Assembly (NCBI GenBank): GCA_902768435.1
Contig: CACXLJ010000012.1
Location: 1-56,546, forward strand
Direction of reading: 5' to 3'
DNA length: 56,546 nt
From: an uncultured Bacteroidales bacterium
Lineage (GTDB): Bacteria; Bacteroidota; Bacteroidia; Bacteroidales; Muribaculaceae
The translations under genes and the position numbers were made by a program. Numbering within the stretch: position 1 is the stretch's first letter; every line of letters starts with the position of its first letter. The notes under the pieces were generated by a model. That model did no database searches, was not told the origin of the DNA, and worked only from the letters and a program-made list of their open reading frames with translations. Positions 53,309-56,546 of this stretch are shown here, piece by piece.

Positions 53309-54130
53309 ATGAAAACTCTCAAATCCACTCTCCTCCTGCTTTTGGCTTGCTCAATCGCTATTCCCATGCAGGCCTATGATTTCAAGTTCGAAGGCATTTG
53401 CTATAAGATTAATTCAGATGGCACTACGGTCTATGCCACCTATGAACAAAAGGGCATGCCCTCCTATTCTTTCATACCCCTTGAAATTGACTTCCCCTCT
53501 AAGGTTACTTTCGGCGGTAAAACCTACACCGTTACTGCCATTGGCGATAGCGCCTTCTGGGGATGCGATGTCATCATGTCTTTCACCCTGTCACCCACCA
53601 TCAAGTCGATTGGCGACAAGGCATTCTACAACTGCCAGGGAATCAAAAATATCTACATTCCACCCACCGTTCGGGATATGCAAACCGAGGTCTTTGCCAT
53701 GTGCAAGTCATTGCAACATGCCTGTCTCAACCACACACCCTATTCAAGCTATTTGGACGGTAGCGACAATATGGGATGGGGAATATTCAATTCATGCACC
53801 GCTTTGGAATCTGTCACAATCGGACCCAATATCAAAAAAATGACTGGATATGAGTTTTCCAACTGCACAAACCTCTCCGAAGTCATCTGCCTCGGCGACT
53901 ATGCGCCAACTGCTCAGAGCAGCACATTCAACAACCTCTCAAAGGATAAGATCTACATCCATGTTCCCGTGGGGTGCAAATCGTCATATCTGAGTCATGG
54001 TTGGACAGGTTTCTCCCATCTCATCGAAGACCTCCCCACTCCATCCGACAAAGGTGATCTCAACACCGACGGCAAAGTGAATGTCTCCGATGTCGCCACA
54101 CTCATCAACATCATCCTCGGCGTCCACTGA
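53309..54130 (+). CDS. Secreted BspA-like leucine-rich repeat protein with dockerin-like tail
   Basis: This 273-residue protein has a signal peptide (cleavage near MQAYD). BspA-type LRR_5 repeats run from residue ~60 (AIGDSAFWGCDVIMSFTLSPTIKSIGDKAFYNCQGIKNIYIP...). The C-terminal 26 residues, DLNTDGKVNVSDVATLINIILG, form a calcium-loop repeat of dockerin type, seen in many Bacteroidales secreted proteins. A surface or extracellular interaction role is likely; the partner is unknown. Confidence 0.88.
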   Translation: MKTLKSTLLLLLACSIAIPMQAYDFKFEGICYKINSDGTTVYATYEQKGMPSYSFIPLEIDFPSKVTFGGKTYTVTAIGDSAFWGCDVIMSFTLSPTIKSIGDKAFYNCQGIKNIYIPPTVRDMQTEVFAMCKSLQHACLNHTPYSSYLDGSDNMGWGIFNSCTALESVTIGPNIKKMTGYEFSNCTNLSEVICLGDYAPTAQSSTFNNLSKDKIYIHVPVGCKSSYLSHGWTGFSHLIEDLPTPSDKGDLNTDGKVNVSDVATLINIILGVH

Positions 54131-54257
54131 TGCTTTGATTAGAGTTGATGAATTAGGGTTGAGAGATTCCTCCCTGACAAGATTGGTGTGAGCGGATATG
54201 AGATCCTTTGTTATACTGTGTCGAGAGAAGGCAGTATAACAGGAATATGCAAGAGCA
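54131..54257. other. Intergenic spacer with a 9-bp inverted repeat
   Basis: GTTATACTG (54210-54218) and CAGTATAAC (54232-54240) are perfect complements around a 13-nt loop. There is no T-run, so it is not a classical terminator. No gene is supported. Confidence 0.5.
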
Positions 54258-54345
54258 CGGTGACTTATTCCCAAATTTTAATATGTAAAAAAGCGACTTA
54301 TTCCGTTTTTTAGGTAGTAAAAAAGCGACTTACTCCATTTTTAAA
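54258..54345. repeat. Tandem ~32-bp repeat, 2.5-3 copies
   Basis: The segment AAAAAAGCGACTTATTCC recurs with a period of 32-33 bp: a degenerate copy near 54261, then 54288 and 54320, differing in one or two bases and sharing flanking T/A runs. It is non-coding. Read on the minus strand it is GGAATAAGTCGCTTTTTT. Confidence 0.75.
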
Positions 54346-54497
54346 GGTTTCCTTCCAGCCCACCACACATTCCCCTTTGGGGACTCCCCTCATTTACTCA
54401 TCTGCTCGTTTCCTTGTTTACATTACACGTCTACTGCTCTACTTAATCACCACGGGGTCAAGGAAGTAGAGGGGCTTTAATTAATTCACAGAAATTC

Positions 54498-54529
54498 TCA
54501 GCCGAGGATGCTACATCACCCTCGGCTGA
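54498..54529. terminator. Hairpin downstream of the beta-barrel gene
   Basis: A 10-bp perfect stem TCAGCCGAGG / CCTCGGCTGA surrounds a 12-nt loop. It lies 36 bp beyond the minus-strand stop. The following T content is weak, so termination is probable but not certain. Confidence 0.55.
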
Positions 54530-54565
54530 ACACAATATCGAAAAAGCTGTTTCTCTATATTCCAC

Positions 54566-56546
54566 TTACAGGCGGTTGCGCTCCTCTTGACCCGCATGGC
54601 TGCCCTTGTAGCGGCTGCGGGTGGCGTTGAATTTCCAGGTGGCTCCTAACTGAAAATACTGGTTATCGCGATAAACGTATGCATCATTACAGTAATTGAT
54701 GCCTTCATAATCCAATCCACGCTGTTTGGTTGTATAAAAAAGGTCGCTCACTCGAGCATATATGTTAAGACTGTTGTCTTTCAGGAAACTCTTACTAAGC
54801 CTGAGATTGACTGATCCGTATGTTTTCATATTCAGATATGACGATTTATAGCTTGGCGTCAGACTAACTTGAACATTAAAATGCCATGAGTAAGGCAAAC
54901 TCAATGTGTTATCAAGCGTGAAACTGGAAACCACTCCTTTCCAGTTATGGGCAGGATCAATCCCTATTGCTTCTATTTTATCGTCTATAATGTAAAAATT
55001 AGCTGAATAATTCATTTGCCAGATACCTATCTTAGGCGAGAAGTTCAACGACAACGAGTAACTATTGCCCGATGGTATAGTTCTGAAATCCATTAGCATC
55101 ACACCAGGATGGTTCACATCATCGTATGCACTTTGGAAACTTGTGTATCCGTTTGTCCTGCGGGTATAAGCCACTTGAGCATAGATCCACTTCCATGACG
55201 ATTCCCAGGCAATACATTTTTGCGTTTGTGGCTGCAAGAACGGGTTACCGGTTTCATAATAATACTTACTACGATATGATATGGAAGACCTCAATATGTC
55301 ATACGAGGGATTGAAACGGTAAACCTGATAAGACAATGAGTGACGCCAATCTCCATCTTGATAGCTAATTGACACCCTCGGAATGAGGATATGATATTTA
55401 GGGCTCATTTCTTCCATGCGTTTCCCATTTACATCATAGTGTGTCAACTCATTCTGCCACCTCAAGCCGGCATCAAACGAGAATTTCTTAACTTGTGCGC
55501 TGTAGTTGGCATACAGAGACCATGTGCTGGTTTGCTGGTGCGTATGGTTATCGGCCGAGAAACCACTCTGCCTAAAATCGCTATGACGGTTTACATTGGT
55601 CACCTCTTCACCAAAAGTCAATTCGCCAGTTGGCACGGGTGCCGTAATCGTCAACTTCTCGGCCACAAGATGGCTTTTAATTTTGCTACTGCTTGTAGCA
55701 ACGATTTGGTCATCAGCCGATGACATCATCTGTGAACAGTTCGTTCCACCATAATAGTCAGCACTGAAATCAAATTTCCATTTTCCAAATTCGCCTATAT
55801 AGTAAGCATTGACGCTATGATATGGCCTTGGCTTACTGGTTGTTAAGGTAGTCGTGTGTCCATCCTCTACAAGTTCTGTGCCACGCCACACGCTTTCATC
55901 TTGCTCATCAGTTTTTCTGACATTGCCAATATTAGTATTGAAAGTATAAGTCAACCCCAAAGAATGTTTTTCACTAATATCCCAGTTCCATCCTATATCA
56001 GTGGAATTAAACCTGAATTGGCTGTATGATCTGCGGGTTCTTTCATAGTTCCATGTATCTGTTGCAATCAGTTCTTCCTTTCCTCCATTGAGGAAATACC
56101 TAGTCCCCCTGCCCAACGATTCGCGGACAAAGAAATCCATACCGTTTTTTAGACGGTAATTGAGTGAAAAACTCGCCCATCCCGACGATTTATTGGCCTT
56201 GCGATAAGTGAGAGCGATATTGCCGCTCAAGCCTTCGCCTTGTTTCTTGACAGTCTTGAGACGGATAACTGATTTTACATCCTGGCCGTATTCGGGCCCG
56301 GGGTTGGTGATGATTTCGGCCGAGAGGATTTCATCGGCACGGTAGCGGTCGAGTTCAGAGGCATCGCGCACTTTCTTGTTGTTGATGTAGATTTCGGGTG
56401 TGCCATGTCCAGCGATGGTGCCGTCACTCATCATCAAGGGCAGGTGAGTCAGCATCTCGGTCACCGACCCGAATTGTTCCAGCACAGTGCCCTGCACATT
56501 GGCAAGCAGGCCGCGATCGGTGGAACGAACAAGTTGTTTTGAACCC
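54566..56546 (-). CDS. TonB-dependent receptor-like outer-membrane beta-barrel protein (5' end outside window)
   Basis: The frame is open to the right edge: the codons beyond 56497 continue without a stop (residues ...TDRGLLANVQGTVLEQFG), so the gene is truncated at its 5' end by the window. About 660 residues are visible. The N-terminal part is a TonB plug (GHGTPEIYINNKKV, DRYRADEILSAEIITNPGPEYG, VIRLKTVKKQGEG). The rest is a large barrel of the OMP_b-brl_3 / outer-membrane beta-barrel family, ending in strands GLDYEGINYCNDAYVYRDNQ... and WKFNATRSRYKG. Expected to import an unknown ligand through TonB. Confidence 0.87.
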   Translation of the reverse strand, partial: GSKQLVRSTDRGLLANVQGTVLEQFGSVTEMLTHLPLMMSDGTIAGHGTPEIYINNKKVRDASELDRYRADEILSAEIITNPGPEYGQDVKSVIRLKTVKKQGEGLSGNIALTYRKANKSSGWASFSLNYRLKNGMDFFVRESLGRGTRYFLNGGKEELIATDTWNYERTRRSYSQFRFNSTDIGWNWDISEKHSLGLTYTFNTNIGNVRKTDEQDESVWRGTELVEDGHTTTLTTSKPRPYHSVNAYYIGEFGKWKFDFSADYYGGTNCSQMMSSADDQIVATSSSKIKSHLVAEKLTITAPVPTGELTFGEEVTNVNRHSDFRQSGFSADNHTHQQTSTWSLYANYSAQVKKFSFDAGLRWQNELTHYDVNGKRMEEMSPKYHILIPRVSISYQDGDWRHSLSYQVYRFNPSYDILRSSISYRSKYYYETGNPFLQPQTQKCIAWESSWKWIYAQVAYTRRTNGYTSFQSAYDDVNHPGVMLMDFRTIPSGNSYSLSLNFSPKIGIWQMNYSANFYIIDDKIEAIGIDPAHNWKGVVSSFTLDNTLSLPYSWHFNVQVSLTPSYKSSYLNMKTYGSVNLRLSKSFLKDNSLNIYARVSDLFYTTKQRGLDYEGINYCNDAYVYRDNQYFQLGATWKFNATRSRYKGSHAGQEERNRL

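Overview
The window looks like chromosomal DNA of an anaerobic Bacteroidales bacterium, probably near Muribaculaceae or Prevotellaceae (the family is an inference). The evidence is the Bacteroidetes-type promoters (a TAnnTTTG -7 box, sometimes with TTG about 19-20 bp upstream), the short primary sigma factor, Bacteroidota-specific families (DUF4421, four-helix-bundle suffix protein, BspA-like LRR protein, TonB-dependent beta-barrel), GC-rich genes separated by AT-rich spacers, and start sites without strong Shine-Dalgarno sequences.

The main theme is hydrogen metabolism. Positions 2.5-6.3 kb hold the complete H-cluster maturation set hydE-hydG-hydF. Positions 15.8-22.0 kb (minus strand) hold hydB-hydA-hydC, encoding a trimeric NADH/ferredoxin electron-bifurcating (or confurcating) [FeFe] hydrogenase. 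A second, separately promoted [FeFe] hydrogenase follows. Its N-terminal thioredoxin-like [2Fe-2S] domain and its paired ferredoxin clusters match the two ends of HydB, while its catalytic domain matches HydA, so it reads as a HydB/HydA chimera without the flavin module.

Layout: end of an unknown gene (1-85); minus-strand UDG-like glycosylase, DedA and rpe (0.4-2.4 kb); hydEGF; a plus-strand run of lipoprotein, phospholipase A, DUF4421 and a tripartite RND pump (6.5-15.7 kb); the hydrogenases; a solitary polysaccharide-export lipoprotein; clpB; leuB; rpoD; a Do-like protease; a 1186-residue secreted FnIII/adhesin-type protein (30.8-34.4 kb); a second RND pump with a divergent AraC regulator; RNase P RNA; BrkB; an exported flavodoxin; a four-helix-bundle/zinc-ribbon gene; folC; a split chromate transporter; an Omp85-type barrel; a phosphoethanolamine transferase; a GH3 lipoprotein; pyrK-pyrD; an LRR-dockerin protein; and a TonB-dependent barrel running off the right edge.

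The most unexpected non-genic structure is a family of four tandem arrays of an 8-bp unit (consensus TAYTCGAW, 8-10 units each). They come in two pairs, each bracketing exactly one minus-strand gene. One pair, in direct orientation, brackets leuB. The other, in inverted orientation, brackets the four-helix-bundle/topoisomerase-zinc-ribbon gene. This layout resembles a REP/RAYT-like arrangement, with that protein as a candidate repeat-associated factor. Other regulatory candidates are two tandem TTACA-N4-TGTAA palindromes upstream of pyrKD, and a GTGAC-N5-GTCAC palindrome abutting the clpB -7 box.
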